NCBI GenBank assembly: GCA_900766795.1
Contig: CAAFWX010000080.1
Coordinates: forward strand, 1 to 16,843
DNA length: 16,843 nt
Origin: Oscillospiraceae bacterium
Lineage (GTDB): Bacteria; Bacillota_A; Clostridia; Oscillospirales; Ruminococcaceae
Direction: 5' to 3'
How positions within the stretch are numbered: the stretch's first letter is position 1; every line of letters starts with the position of its first letter. Below the pieces are notes generated by a model that had not been told where the DNA came from, made no database searches, and was given only the letters and a program-made list of their open reading frames with translations. The translations under genes were made by a program, and so were the position numbers. This document shows, in pieces, positions 1 through 7,474 of the stretch.

Positions 1-218
1 CACCCAAGAGAATGCAGGTGCTTGTAACGCCCGAAAGAAAGACCTTCAACGTTATGAAGCTCAACACCGTGAGATTCTTCCAGTCGATAAAGGGCAAGCC
101 CGCAGTGCTTAACCCCGGCTCTCCCCTCATTCACATATTCAATCCCTTTGATATGAATATCCTCGTTATGGAGAACCTCGACAAAATCCCGCAGGCATCA
201 AAGCCCGCAGATAAGTAA
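1..218 (+). CDS. 3' end of an unrecognised protein gene (partial)
   Basis: The frame is open from the left edge of the window, reading Pro-Lys-Arg before the first internal Met at position 12, and stops at TAA 216-218. The start therefore probably lies outside the window. About 71 C-terminal residues are visible, with the segment GSPLIHIFNPFDMNILV near the middle and a polar Lys-rich tail ending in SKPADK. I do not recognise the family. There is no obvious membrane segment or metal-binding motif. A strong terminator starts 12 bases after the stop, which supports this being the true end of a transcription unit and separates it from fucI. Confidence 0.5.
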   Translation, partial: PKRMQVLVTPERKTFNVMKLNTVRFFQSIKGKPAVLNPGSPLIHIFNPFDMNILVMENLDKIPQASKPADK

Positions 219-229
219 AATCCCGACCG

Positions 230-261
230 ACACCCTCGCCCTTAAGCGGGGGTGTTTTTTT
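230..261 (+). terminator. Rho-independent terminator after the left-edge gene
   Basis: A 10-bp stem pairs 230-239 (ACACCCTCGC) with 246-255 (GCGGGGGTGT), with one T-G pair and loop CCTTAA. It runs straight into seven T residues at 255-261. Confidence 0.9.
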
Positions 262-284
262 GTGCCCGAAATCCGAAAAAGCTA

Positions 285-313
285 TTGAAAAAACACGCGA
301 AATCTGATATAAT
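285..313 (+). promoter_or_regulatory. sigma-A-type promoter of fucI
   Basis: TTGAAA at 285-290 and a perfect TATAAT at 308-313 are separated by 17 bases. This predicts transcription starting near 320, about 50 bases before the fucI start codon and directly ahead of the palindrome at 324-342. Confidence 0.85.
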
Positions 314-323
314 TAAAGTGGTT

Positions 324-342
324 TATGTAAACGTTTTACATA
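324..342 (+). promoter_or_regulatory. palindromic operator, LacI-family type, overlapping the fucI transcript start
   Basis: The 19-base sequence TATGTAAACGTTTTACATA has perfect 8-base half-sites around a CGT centre, and contains the inner palindrome AAACGTTT. The central CG with A/T-rich arms is typical of LacI-family operators. It starts about 4 bases after the predicted transcription start, so a bound protein would block initiation or early elongation. Control by a sugar-responsive repressor is an inference. No regulator gene is in the window. Confidence 0.7.
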
Positions 343-369
343 TCATCAACATGAAAGGAACGAGGAATT

Positions 370-2154
370 ATGTCAAGAAAAATCGGAATCAGACCCGTCA
401 TAGACGGGCGGCAGTTTGGCGTGCGCGAAAGCCTTGAGGAGCAGACCATGAACATGGCAAAGGCAGCCGCTGAGCTTATCACCGCGAAAGTCCGCCATGC
501 GGACGGCACACCCGTTGAGTGCGTTATCGCGGACACCACCATAGGCGGCATCGCAGAAAGCGCCGCGTGCGCTGAGAAATTCGGCAGGGAGGACGTCTGC
601 GCGACCCTCACCGTCACCCCGTGCTGGTGCTACGTTACACAGGTAATCGACGAAAACCCCAACACCATCAAGGCAATCTGGGGCTTTAACGGCACCGAGC
701 GCCCCGGCGCGGTTTTCCTTGCTGCCGCTAACTCCGCCTACGCACAGATAGGAATGCCCTGCTTCTCCATCTACGGTCACGACGTAAAGGACGCAGACGA
801 TAAGGTTATCCCCGCAGACGTTGAGGAGAAAATTCTCCGCTTTGCCCGCTGCGCAGCCGCTGTCGGCGATATGAAGAACAAGAGCTATGTCAACATCGGC
901 GCCTCCGCAATGGGTATCGCAGGCTCCTACTGCAACGAGGATTTCTTCAGAGAATACCTCGGCATTCATCCCGAGTGGGTGGACATGACCGAGATAATCC
1001 GCCGCGTGAACCTCGGAATCTACGACGAGGAAGAATACAAGAAGTGCCGCGCGTGGATAAAAGAGAAGTGCCCCGAGGGAGTTGACCTTAACCCCCACGC
1101 AGAGGTTACATATATGCGCCCCGTGCTCTCCGAAAAGGAAAAGGAGGATAACTGGGACTTCATCGCGAAAATGAGCTGCATTATCCGCGACATTCTTAAG
1201 GGCAACCCAAAGCTTGCCGAGATGGGCTGGCATGAGGAATCCAAGGGAAGAAACGCAATTCTCGGCGGCTTCCAGGGGCAGCGCCAGTGGACGGATTTCA
1301 TGCCCAACGCCGATTTCACCGAGGCAATCCTGAACTCCACCTTTGACTGGAACGGCGCGCGCGAACCTATCCCCTTTGCGACGGAAAACGACACCCTGAA
1401 CGGCGTAACGCTGATGTTCCTCCACCTGCTGACAGGCAAGGCTGCTATCTTCGCCGACGTCAGAACCTACTGGTCGCCTGACGCGGTAAAGCGCGTTACC
1501 GGCTGGACTCCCGACGGAAAGGCAGCGGGCGGCTTTATCCACCTCATCAACAGCGGCGCGGCTGCCCTCGACGGCACAGGCGCAGTTAAGGACGAGAACG
1601 GCGAAAGCACCATGAAAGCATGGTGGGATATGACCGAGGCTGACATTGACGCCTGCCTTAAGGCTACCACATGGCCCTGCGCTAACCTCGGCTACTTCCG
1701 CGGCGGCGGATTCTCCTACAGCTACTCCACACAAGGCGTTATGCCCTCAACCTTTGTCCGCGTGAATCTCGTAAAGGGCCTTGGCCCCACGATTCAGATA
1801 ATCGAGGGACACACCGTGGACGTTCCCGCAGACGTAAACAAAACCCTGCTTGACAGAACCGACCCCACATGGCCGTCCACATGGTTCGCTCCGCTCACCG
1901 TGCCCGGAAAGGTTGCGGTTTCCGACGTTTACAACGTTATGGCAAACTGGGGCGCTAACCACGGCTGTCTTGTTCACGGGCATATCGGAAAGGATTTGGT
2001 AACTCTCGCTTCCATGCTCAGAATCCCCGTTTCTCTCCACAACCTCGCAGACGAGGATTTGTTCCGTCCCCACGCATGGAGCGCGTTCGGAACGACAGAT
2101 TTGGAGGGCGCGGATTACAGAGCCTGCGCGGCTTACGGCGCACTTTACAAATAA
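370..2154 (+). CDS. fucI: L-fucose isomerase
   Basis: Cytosolic enzyme that interconverts L-fucose and L-fuculose (also D-arabinose and D-ribulose), the first step of fucose breakdown. At 594 residues it matches the E. coli enzyme (591) and aligns from end to end, including IGIRPVIDGR at the N-terminus, VTPCWCY, IWGFNGTERPGA and the C-terminal DYRACAAYGALYK. The three Mn2+ ligands known in E. coli FucI (Glu337, Asp361, His528) correspond to Glu339 in ATENDTLNG, Asp363 in ADVRTYW and His531 in ANWGANHG. AGGA lies about 7 bases before the ATG. The gene sits between its own promoter/operator and a terminator, so it appears monocistronic. No fuculokinase or aldolase is next to it, so the rest of the pathway must be elsewhere. 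Confidence 0.98.
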   Translation: MSRKIGIRPVIDGRQFGVRESLEEQTMNMAKAAAELITAKVRHADGTPVECVIADTTIGGIAESAACAEKFGREDVCATLTVTPCWCYVTQVIDENPNTIKAIWGFNGTERPGAVFLAAANSAYAQIGMPCFSIYGHDVKDADDKVIPADVEEKILRFARCAAAVGDMKNKSYVNIGASAMGIAGSYCNEDFFREYLGIHPEWVDMTEIIRRVNLGIYDEEEYKKCRAWIKEKCPEGVDLNPHAEVTYMRPVLSEKEKEDNWDFIAKMSCIIRDILKGNPKLAEMGWHEESKGRNAILGGFQGQRQWTDFMPNADFTEAILNSTFDWNGAREPIPFATENDTLNGVTLMFLHLLTGKAAIFADVRTYWSPDAVKRVTGWTPDGKAAGGFIHLINSGAAALDGTGAVKDENGESTMKAWWDMTEADIDACLKATTWPCANLGYFRGGGFSYSYSTQGVMPSTFVRVNLVKGLGPTIQIIEGHTVDVPADVNKTLLDRTDPTWPSTWFAPLTVPGKVAVSDVYNVMANWGANHGCLVHGHIGKDLVTLASMLRIPVSLHNLADEDLFRPHAWSAFGTTDLEGADYRACAAYGALYK

Positions 2155-2170
2155 TCATTCGCATTACTTG

Positions 2171-2197
2171 GCGGCTCGGGCAACCGAGCCGCTTTTT
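2171..2197 (+). terminator. Rho-independent terminator of fucI
   Basis: A perfect 9-bp stem GCGGCTCGG (2171-2179) and CCGAGCCGC (2184-2192) closes a GCAA tetraloop and is followed by TTTTT at 2193-2197. It begins 16 bases after the fucI stop. Confidence 0.93.
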
Positions 2198-2255
2198 ATT
2201 TGACAAGAACCTCTACGTTATCCCATTGAGCAGGAAATTTCGCCTTGTTTCCCGC

Positions 2256-2285
2256 TTGACCGGTTATGTTCCCGCATGATATAAT
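2256..2285 (+). promoter_or_regulatory. promoter of the CDF transporter gene
   Basis: TTGACC at 2256-2261 and TATAAT at 2280-2285 are 18 bases apart. They lie about 35 bases before a strong AAGGAGGG ribosome binding site (2310-2317) and the ATG at 2321. Confidence 0.8.
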
Positions 2286-2320
2286 AAGTAAAATCCATCG
2301 GCTTTTATCAAGGAGGGCTT

Positions 2321-3505
2321 ATGTCGTACTTTCTCGCAAAGCGTTTCATAAAGGATTATCAAAACACGGAAAACCCCGCCGTGCGAAGCGCCTACGGCAA
2401 GCTTGCGGGGTGGGTGGGAATTGTCTGCAACGTTGTTTTGTGCACGGGCAAGTTTATCGCGGGAGTGCTGTCGGGGAGCGTTTCGATAACCGCCGACGCC
2501 GTAAACAACCTGTCGGACGCTTCCTCTGGGATAATCAGCCTGCTCGGGTTCAGGCTTTCGGAAAAATCCGCCGACGAGGAGCACCCATTCGGTCACGCGC
2601 GGTATGAATACATCGCGGGGTTTATTGTTGCGGTGGTTATCCTGCTTATCGGCGGGGAGCTTCTTAAAAGCAGCGTTACAAAAATCATCTCCCCCTCTCC
2701 CGTGGAATACTCGGGGCTTAGTATCGCGGTGCTTGCCGCTTCGATTGCGGTGAAGCTCGGCATGGCGGCTTACTATTCCAAAACCGCGCGGCTCATAAAC
2801 TCGGGCACGCTAAAAGCTTCCGCCGCAGACAGCAGAAACGATGTCATTTCCACGGCTGCGGTGCTGGCGGCGGCGTTTGTTTCCCGCTTTCCCTCGCTTG
2901 AGCTTGACGGAATCATGGGCGCGCTTGTGGCTGTGTTTATCCTTTACAGCGGCGCGGGACTTGTCAGAGAGGCAATGAGCCCGCTGCTCGGAAAAGCGCC
3001 CGACCCGCAGCTTGTGGAAGCCCTGCGCAAACGAATACTCTCGCAGGAGGGTGTTCTCGGCGCGCACGACCTTATGCTTCACGACTACGGCGCGGCAAGG
3101 AAATTCGCAAGCGTGCACGTCGAGGTTTCTGCGGAAATGTCGCTGACGGAAGGGCATGAGATAGCCGACAGAATCGAGCGCGATATTCTTAACGCGGGAG
3201 TTAATCTTACCGTACACATCGACCCGCTTTCTCCCGACAGCGAAGCGGGAGAAGCCCGCCGCTGCCTTGAAGAAATCGTCCGGCGCATTGACGAGCGGCT
3301 TTCCGTGCATGATGTGCGTCTGGTGCCCTGCGCGGATTACACGCGCTGCGTTTTCGACTGCGTTGTGCCGAGCGGCTTCGGCATGAGCGAGGTGAATCTT
3401 AATGCAGAAATCGAGCGCTTTCTGCGGCTGAGCCACCCCGACTACCGCTGCTTCATAACCTTCGACAGCAGCTTCGCTCCCATTCAGCGGGAAAGCGAGG
3501 ATTGA
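2321..3505 (+). CDS. cation diffusion facilitator (CDF) transporter, manganese-exporter type
   Basis: Inner-membrane proton-coupled exporter of divalent metal. Six hydrophobic helices occupy roughly residues 25-215, and a cytoplasmic region follows. The transport-site residues sit at Asn62/Asp66 in helix 2 (DAVNNLSDASS) and Asp170/Asp174 in helix 5 (AADSRNDVIS). An Asn-Asp/Asp-Asp set, in place of the His-containing site of zinc CDFs such as YiiP, is what is reported for manganese exporters like MntE, so Mn2+ is the likely substrate (inference). HPFGHARYEY after helix 2 is a conserved CDF loop. At about 394 residues it is longer than the usual ~300. After the first regulatory domain (about 220-305) comes a second segment (about 310-390) that looks like another copy. 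No metal riboswitch such as yybP-ykoY is seen upstream. Confidence 0.93.
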   Translation: MSYFLAKRFIKDYQNTENPAVRSAYGKLAGWVGIVCNVVLCTGKFIAGVLSGSVSITADAVNNLSDASSGIISLLGFRLSEKSADEEHPFGHARYEYIAGFIVAVVILLIGGELLKSSVTKIISPSPVEYSGLSIAVLAASIAVKLGMAAYYSKTARLINSGTLKASAADSRNDVISTAAVLAAAFVSRFPSLELDGIMGALVAVFILYSGAGLVREAMSPLLGKAPDPQLVEALRKRILSQEGVLGAHDLMLHDYGAARKFASVHVEVSAEMSLTEGHEIADRIERDILNAGVNLTVHIDPLSPDSEAGEARRCLEEIVRRIDERLSVHDVRLVPCADYTRCVFDCVVPSGFGMSEVNLNAEIERFLRLSHPDYRCFITFDSSFAPIQRESED

Positions 3506-3530
3506 CGAAACTTAAGGTTTGTGGTAGAAT
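3502..3530 (+). promoter_or_regulatory. promoter overlapping the end of the CDF gene
   Basis: TTGACG at 3502-3507 overlaps the CDF stop codon (3503-3505), and TAGAAT at 3525-3530 follows after a 17-base spacer. The predicted start near 3537 precedes the GTG start at 3571. This argues against translation of the next gene from the in-frame TTG at 3502, which would lie upstream of the transcript. Confidence 0.7.
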
Positions 3531-3570
3531 TATCTTAAGGCAACACCGCAAAGAGGGGAGGGGAAGCGCC

Positions 3571-4308
3571 GTGAAGTATTATTTCCACGCAGAGGTGTCA
3601 CACTACAAGCGCAGGCTCAAAAGCCTGCTGATTATCGTGATTATGCCGCTGCTGACGGTCTGCGTTTTCTGCACGGTGAACATCGTGCTGCATCTCCCCA
3701 CAAAGGAAAGCTATGAGTTTGCGCTGCTTATGCTGCTGATTATTGTCGGGTGCGTAGCGGCGGGGATTGGGTTCACCTTTGCCGCGGCGTATTTCACCGA
3801 CAAGCTTTCAAAGCGCCACAGCCGATACACCTATTTCGACATTCTTCCCTGCGGAATGGTTTACAGCGAATATGCGGGGGAGATGGTGCGCTTCGGAAAG
3901 CCGGAGATATACCGCAGGCTGTGGTACATTCCCTTTTCACATTTCACACAGACCGAGCGCGACCCCAAAACCGACCCCTGCGCCATTAAGATAAAAGGCG
4001 AGGTGCACGGCTATTTCCTGCCGTCAAAGTGTCTTGGCTATCACATCACGGAAAACGGGGAGATTGATTTCGACAACTGGGAGCTTAACGAGCGCGGCTT
4101 TGAGATAACCCAATCCCTCGAAATCAAGGGCAGGCTGGGCTGCACCAAACAGCTTGAAGCCTCCATAAACCATTATGCTGAGGAATACCGAAACCGCCCC
4201 GCCAAAAAGCCCTTTGACATCTCCGAGCATATCCCGAAACGCTCAAAAAAGAAGCCCACAACCTCAAACCCCGTGCTGGAAGCCCCAAGCTTCGACAGAA
4301 AATGGTGA
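3571..4308 (+). CDS. hypothetical membrane protein with two N-terminal transmembrane helices
   Basis: No family recognised. I place the start at GTG 3571, preceded by GAGGGGAGGGGAAG, giving 245 residues. The same frame is open back to TTG 3502, but a promoter lies in that stretch. Residues about 16-38 and 49-74 are hydrophobic helices, so most of the protein is likely cytoplasmic. The region after helix 2 (about 80-190, from SRYTYFDILPCGMVYSEY) looks like a beta-rich domain of the kind found in PH-like or YcxB-type membrane proteins, but I cannot confirm it. The tail is basic and proline-rich (EHIPKRSKKKP). It has its own promoter and terminator. Being next to the metal exporter gives no firm functional link. 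Confidence 0.75.
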   Translation: MKYYFHAEVSHYKRRLKSLLIIVIMPLLTVCVFCTVNIVLHLPTKESYEFALLMLLIIVGCVAAGIGFTFAAAYFTDKLSKRHSRYTYFDILPCGMVYSEYAGEMVRFGKPEIYRRLWYIPFSHFTQTERDPKTDPCAIKIKGEVHGYFLPSKCLGYHITENGEIDFDNWELNERGFEITQSLEIKGRLGCTKQLEASINHYAEEYRNRPAKKPFDISEHIPKRSKKKPTTSNPVLEAPSFDRKW

Positions 4309-4310
4309 AG

Positions 4311-4335
4311 CGCCGTCTGTAAAAACGGCGTTTTT
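4311..4335 (+). terminator. Rho-independent terminator of the membrane protein gene
   Basis: CGCCGT (4311-4316) pairs with ACGGCG (4325-4330) across an 8-base loop and is followed by TTTTT. It begins right after the stop codon at 4306-4308. Confidence 0.8.
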
Positions 4336-4467
4336 AGCTTCATATAAGTGGACGAGATTTTCAACACCATATTGTTAAAACAGTTGAAAGATTAACCAAT
4401 AGTATATACTTATATTCAACCCGCAAACCGAATACCCACAATATTTTCAGCAAGCTGCGTAAAAACA

Positions 4468-4496
4468 TTGCAATTTTGAGTGAAATGCTGTATAAT
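4468..4496 (+). promoter_or_regulatory. promoter of the pstA-holB-ricT operon
   Basis: TTGCAA at 4468-4473, a 17-base spacer and TATAAT at 4491-4496 predict a transcript starting near 4503. Its leader of about 150 nt contains repeat copy 1. The rest of the 340-base gap, from 4336 to 4467, is AT-rich and shows no gene. Confidence 0.75.
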
Positions 4497-4531
4497 ATAA
4501 AATGATAACTTATAATCAGTCTATCAGTCAT

Positions 4532-4630
4532 GCCGGCGAGAAATCGTCAGCTGCCAGGAAACCGCCATACGGCTAGGCTTTGTGCCTGCCGTATGGCGGT
4601 TGACGCCGCAGATGGCGGTTTATCGCCAGC
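4532..4630 (+). repeat. hairpin-forming interspersed repeat, copy 1 (plus orientation)
   Basis: About 99 bases folding into one long hairpin. The outer arms GCCGGCGA (4532-4539) and TCGCCAGC (4623-4630) pair with one mismatch. The middle arms 4541-4553 and 4609-4621 pair with two T-G pairs and one G-A. The inner stem 4560-4573/4588-4601 is 14 bp and perfect, topped by AGGC/GCCT around TTTGT. A closely similar copy lies inverted at 7525-7632, with roughly 10 differences over the ~88-base core. It sits in the leader of the pstA operon, ending 9 bases before the AGGAGG. Confidence 0.85.
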
Positions 4631-4651
4631 CTGATTTCAAGGAGGAACCCT

Positions 4652-4975
4652 ATGAAGCTTATATATGCGATAATCAACAACGACGACAGCCACTCTGTTC
4701 AGGCTGCCCTCACCAAGAGCGGAATACAGACCACAAAGCTTGCCTCCTCCGGAGGATTTCTGATGGCGGGAAACACCACCTTCATCATCTGCTCCGAGGA
4801 CGACAAGGTGGAGGGAATCATTGAGATAATCAAAAAGCACTCCCACAAGAGAAAGCAGTTTGTGCCCAACTCCGCGACCTACGGCGACGGCAGCTACGCA
4901 AGCTTCCCCGTTGAGGTATCCGTTGGCGGCGCGACAATCTTTGTCACCAACGTTGAGAGGTTTGAGAAGGTATAA
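4652..4975 (+). CDS. pstA: PstA/DarA cyclic-di-AMP receptor, PII-like
   Basis: Small PII-like signalling protein (107 residues; family about 109) that binds cyclic di-AMP as a trimer in the cytoplasm. Its downstream targets are poorly known. Family hallmarks are the N-terminal MKLIYAIINNDDSHSVQAAL, the TKLASSGGFLMAGNTTF turn that helps form the nucleotide pocket, and the C-terminal VSVGGATIFVTNVERFEKV. A strong AAGGAGG lies at 4639-4645. The stop TAA overlaps the holB ATG by one base (TAATG), which implies translational coupling. The order pstA-holB-ricT is the conserved Firmicute arrangement (yaaQ-holB-yaaT in B. subtilis). The tmk and yaaR genes often found there are absent. Confidence 0.95.
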   Translation: MKLIYAIINNDDSHSVQAALTKSGIQTTKLASSGGFLMAGNTTFIICSEDDKVEGIIEIIKKHSHKRKQFVPNSATYGDGSYASFPVEVSVGGATIFVTNVERFEKV

Positions 4976-5928
4976 TGCGGCTTTACGGTAAGGAGCGCCT
5001 TAAGGCAAGGCTTGACGACATCGCCGCAAAGGGCAGGCTTCCTCACGCAATTCTGCTCCACGGTGAGCAGGGAATAGGCAAAAAGACCCTCGCGAAGTAC
5101 ATCGCAAAGCTGTTTTTGTGCGGCGCGCCGCCCTGCGACAGCTGCCCTGCCTGCCGCAATATTGACGCGGGCGCACATCCCGACGTCATTTTTGTGAAGC
5201 AGCAGTGCGGCGGGAAGTATTCCCTCGACAGCTTCCGCGAGGTTATGACAGGCTCGGTTGTGAAGCCCAATAACGGCTCGCTTAAAATCTATGTCATCGA
5301 GGACTGCGACAATATGCCCGCAAACCAGCGCGTGCTGCTTCAAAACACACTGCTTAAGCTTGTGGAGGAGCCTGCGGACTACCTGCGGTTTATCTTCACC
5401 TGCGAAAACGTCAGCTCCGTCATTGAAACCATTCTTTCCCGCGTAACCGAGTTTGAGGTGCCTGCGGCTTCCGTTGAAGAATGCGCCGCTTGTCTTATGG
5501 AGGGCGAGTTCACTCCCAAAAAGGCTATGGACCTTGCTCAGATGTTCTCGGGAAATATCGGAAAATGCCGCGCGGTGCTTGACGGGGGCGAGGAAACAAA
5601 GCTTATCGACACCGCCGTAAAGGCTGCGGGTGCTGTGGCGCGTATGGACAAGTATTCCTTTGCCGCCGCGCTTTCCGAGCAAACCGGCAGACCCGAATAC
5701 AACGAAACTCTCAACCACCTTTGCGGAATACTCCGCGACGCACTGGCGCTTAAATGCGGCGGCGAAGCGATATCTTTCGGAAAGAACGAAGCGGCTGGGA
5801 TTGCAAAGGCGTTCTCCGAGGAATTCATTCTTTCCATGCTGGACTCGGTTTTCGAGGTCAGCGCAAACAGCAGCTATAATCTTAATCTGGCGCTCACCAC
5901 AGCCTACCTTACATCAAGGCTGTTCTGA
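4975..5928 (+). CDS. holB: DNA polymerase III delta' subunit (clamp loader)
   Basis: AAA+ clamp-loader subunit that helps place the beta clamp on DNA at the replication fork. In its 317 residues I see a Walker A motif GEQGIGKKT (30-38), a four-Cys zinc module (Cys49, 54, 57, 60) typical of DnaX/delta', and a degenerate Walker B with IYVIEDCDNM (105-114). The arginine-finger position reads LSRV (154-157) instead of SRC. The remaining C-terminal part fits the helical collar domain. Its start overlaps the pstA stop. RicT follows after 23 bases. Confidence 0.93.
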   Translation: MRLYGKERLKARLDDIAAKGRLPHAILLHGEQGIGKKTLAKYIAKLFLCGAPPCDSCPACRNIDAGAHPDVIFVKQQCGGKYSLDSFREVMTGSVVKPNNGSLKIYVIEDCDNMPANQRVLLQNTLLKLVEEPADYLRFIFTCENVSSVIETILSRVTEFEVPAASVEECAACLMEGEFTPKKAMDLAQMFSGNIGKCRAVLDGGEETKLIDTAVKAAGAVARMDKYSFAAALSEQTGRPEYNETLNHLCGILRDALALKCGGEAISFGKNEAAGIAKAFSEEFILSMLDSVFEVSANSSYNLNLALTTAYLTSRLF

Positions 5929-5951
5929 CCCGCCGAAATTAAAGGAGATAT

Positions 5952-7064
5952 ATGGATAACAACGAATTTGAATACTTCACCGAGAAGATTGCGCCCAAAA
6001 ACAAACCTGCCGCAAACGAACAGCAGCAGGCTCAGCCGCGCACCGACAAACCCCGCCGCGAGCGCTCCGAGCGCCCCGACAAAGGCGAAAGAAGCGACAA
6101 GGGAGAGCGCCGTCAGAACACCCACAGAAAAAACGACCGCCCCGAGCGAAATCCCGAGAGCACGCCTGCCGCTCCCGTGGATACCGAGAACAGCCCCAAG
6201 GTTGAGATAATCGGAATACGCTTCAAGGACGTGGGCAAGGTGTATTATTTCTCGCCCAACGGAGTTTCCTTTAAGCAGGGCGAAAAGGCAATCGTCGAAA
6301 CCGCGCGCGGAGTTGAATGCGGAGAAATCGTTCTGGCAAACAGATTGTTCCCCGAAAACGCGCTTGTTTCTCCCTTAAAGAGCATTATCCGAAAGGCTGA
6401 CGCAAACGATGAAAAGCAGCTTGAGCTTACCCTGAAAAAAGAAAAGGAAATCATGCAGGTTTTCGCCAAAAAAATCGAGCAGCACAAGCTTGACATGAAG
6501 CCCATCGACATCGACTGCACCTTTGACGGAAGCAAGATTCTGTTCTATTTCACATCGGACGGACGAGTTGACTTCCGCGAGCTTGTAAAGGACCTTGCGG
6601 GAATCTACCGCACGCGAATCGAGCTTCGTCAAATCGGCGTGAGAGATGAAGCGAAAATGCTGGGCGGTCTGGGAATATGCGGCAGACCGTTCTGCTGCTC
6701 AAGCTTCCTCGGAGAGTTTCAGCCTGTGTCCATCAAGATGGCAAAGGAGCAGTCGCTCTCCCTGAACCCCACAAAAATTTCCGGCACCTGCGGCAGACTG
6801 ATGTGCTGCTTAAAGTACGAGCAGAACTGCTACGAGGACTTCCTGCGCACCACGCCAAAGGTTGGCGCTACCGTTGAAACCCCTGAGGGCAGGGGAGTGG
6901 TAGACGAGGTGAACCTGCTGACAGGTATGCTTAAAGTTAAGCTTGACAAAAAGCCCGATGTTCCGCTGTCCATCAACAAGAGCGAGGTTAAGCTTATCCG
7001 CGACGGTCAGATAAGGGTCAACCGCGAGGAAATCAAGGCGCTCAAAAAACTCGAGGATAACTAA
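5952..7064 (+). CDS. ricT: RicT (YaaT), PSP1-domain subunit of the RicAFT complex
   Basis: PSP1-domain protein. In B. subtilis it works with RicA and RicF to promote RNase Y-dependent mRNA processing and affects sporulation, biofilm and competence. The complex carries [4Fe-4S] clusters. Of its 370 residues, about 1-82 are a very charged, low-complexity N-terminal extension (repeated RSERPDKGERSDKGER-like segment) longer than in B. subtilis YaaT. The PSP1 core starts at EIIGIRFKDVGKVYYF. The conserved cysteines are all there: CGRPFCC (243, 248, 249), CGRLMCC (280, 285, 286) and Cys293. AAAGGAG lies 7 bases before the ATG. The basic/acidic tail may contact RNA or ribosomes (inference). Confidence 0.95.
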   Translation: MDNNEFEYFTEKIAPKNKPAANEQQQAQPRTDKPRRERSERPDKGERSDKGERRQNTHRKNDRPERNPESTPAAPVDTENSPKVEIIGIRFKDVGKVYYFSPNGVSFKQGEKAIVETARGVECGEIVLANRLFPENALVSPLKSIIRKADANDEKQLELTLKKEKEIMQVFAKKIEQHKLDMKPIDIDCTFDGSKILFYFTSDGRVDFRELVKDLAGIYRTRIELRQIGVRDEAKMLGGLGICGRPFCCSSFLGEFQPVSIKMAKEQSLSLNPTKISGTCGRLMCCLKYEQNCYEDFLRTTPKVGATVETPEGRGVVDEVNLLTGMLKVKLDKKPDVPLSINKSEVKLIRDGQIRVNREEIKALKKLEDN

Positions 7065-7107
7065 CGCGCAAAGCGCTCAAAATCCGCATAACCACAAGCA
7101 CTATAAC

Positions 7108-7158
7108 GGGCGGTGCCGCACAATTACCGGTTTACGCCTTTGTCGTGCGGTGTTGCCC
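7108..7158 (+). other. 14-bp hairpin with a block of four G-U pairs after ricT
   Basis: GGGCGGTGCCGCAC (7108-7121) can pair fully with GTGCGGTGTTGCCC (7145-7158) if the four central positions form G-U/U-G pairs. The loop is 23 nt. It may end the operon transcript, but the run after it (TAGGTTATTTTAG) is a poor U-tract. Apart from this hairpin and the ferredoxin promoter, I see nothing in 7065-7282. Confidence 0.5.
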
Positions 7159-7206
7159 TAGGTTATTTTAGACAAATATTGCGGTTTTTTTTCTATGAAT
7201 TATCCA

Positions 7207-7234
7207 TTGTTTTTTTCTGAAAATGTGCTACAAT
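7207..7234 (+). promoter_or_regulatory. promoter of the ferredoxin gene
   Basis: TTGTTT at 7207-7212 and TACAAT at 7229-7234 are 16 bases apart, in an AT-rich stretch about 50 bases before the ATG. Confidence 0.65.
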
Positions 7235-7282
7235 AAAAGAGAGGCTATCTCGCCTTGTACATTTTTCAGGAGGTAAACTACA

Positions 7283-7453
7283 ATGGCATATGTAATTTCC
7301 GATGATTGCATCAAGTGCGGCGCTTGCGCTGACGGCTGCCCTGTTGGTGCAATTTCCGAGGGCGACACCAAGTATGTTATCGACGCAGACGCTTGCGTAA
7401 GCTGCGGCGCATGCGAGGGCACCTGCCCTGTTGGCGCTCCCAAAGAGGGCTGA
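7283..7453 (+). CDS. clostridial-type 2[4Fe-4S] ferredoxin
   Basis: A 56-residue low-potential electron carrier of the cytosol. Two cluster motifs are complete: CxxCxxCxxxCP with Cys9, 12, 15, 19 and Cys38, 41, 44, 48, each followed by VGA. The two halves are internal copies of each other, as in the classical Clostridium ferredoxins (about 55 residues). CAGGAGG lies at 7268-7274 ahead of ATG 7283. The gene has its own promoter and a strong terminator 20 bases downstream, so it is a single-gene unit, fitting an abundant general redox protein. Partners such as pyruvate:ferredoxin oxidoreductase or hydrogenase are not in the window. Confidence 0.97.
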   Translation: MAYVISDDCIKCGACADGCPVGAISEGDTKYVIDADACVSCGACEGTCPVGAPKEG

Positions 7454-7474
7454 TTGCTGATACATAGCACAAAT

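Noticed and set aside
373..1734. A long 453-codon open frame antisense to fucI
   Set aside because: fucI is unambiguous along its whole length. The antisense frame has a composition typical of a GC-rich shadow frame and no recognisable domain or ribosome binding site.
3502..3570. Longer version of the membrane protein starting at TTG 3502
   Set aside because: A TTGACG/TAGAAT promoter with 17-base spacing occupies this segment, and a good purine-rich ribosome binding site precedes GTG 3571.
6000..6170. Repetitive charged stretch in RicT considered as a DNA tandem repeat
   Set aside because: It is a low-complexity coding region (Arg/Glu/Asp/Lys-rich) without exact nucleotide periodicity.
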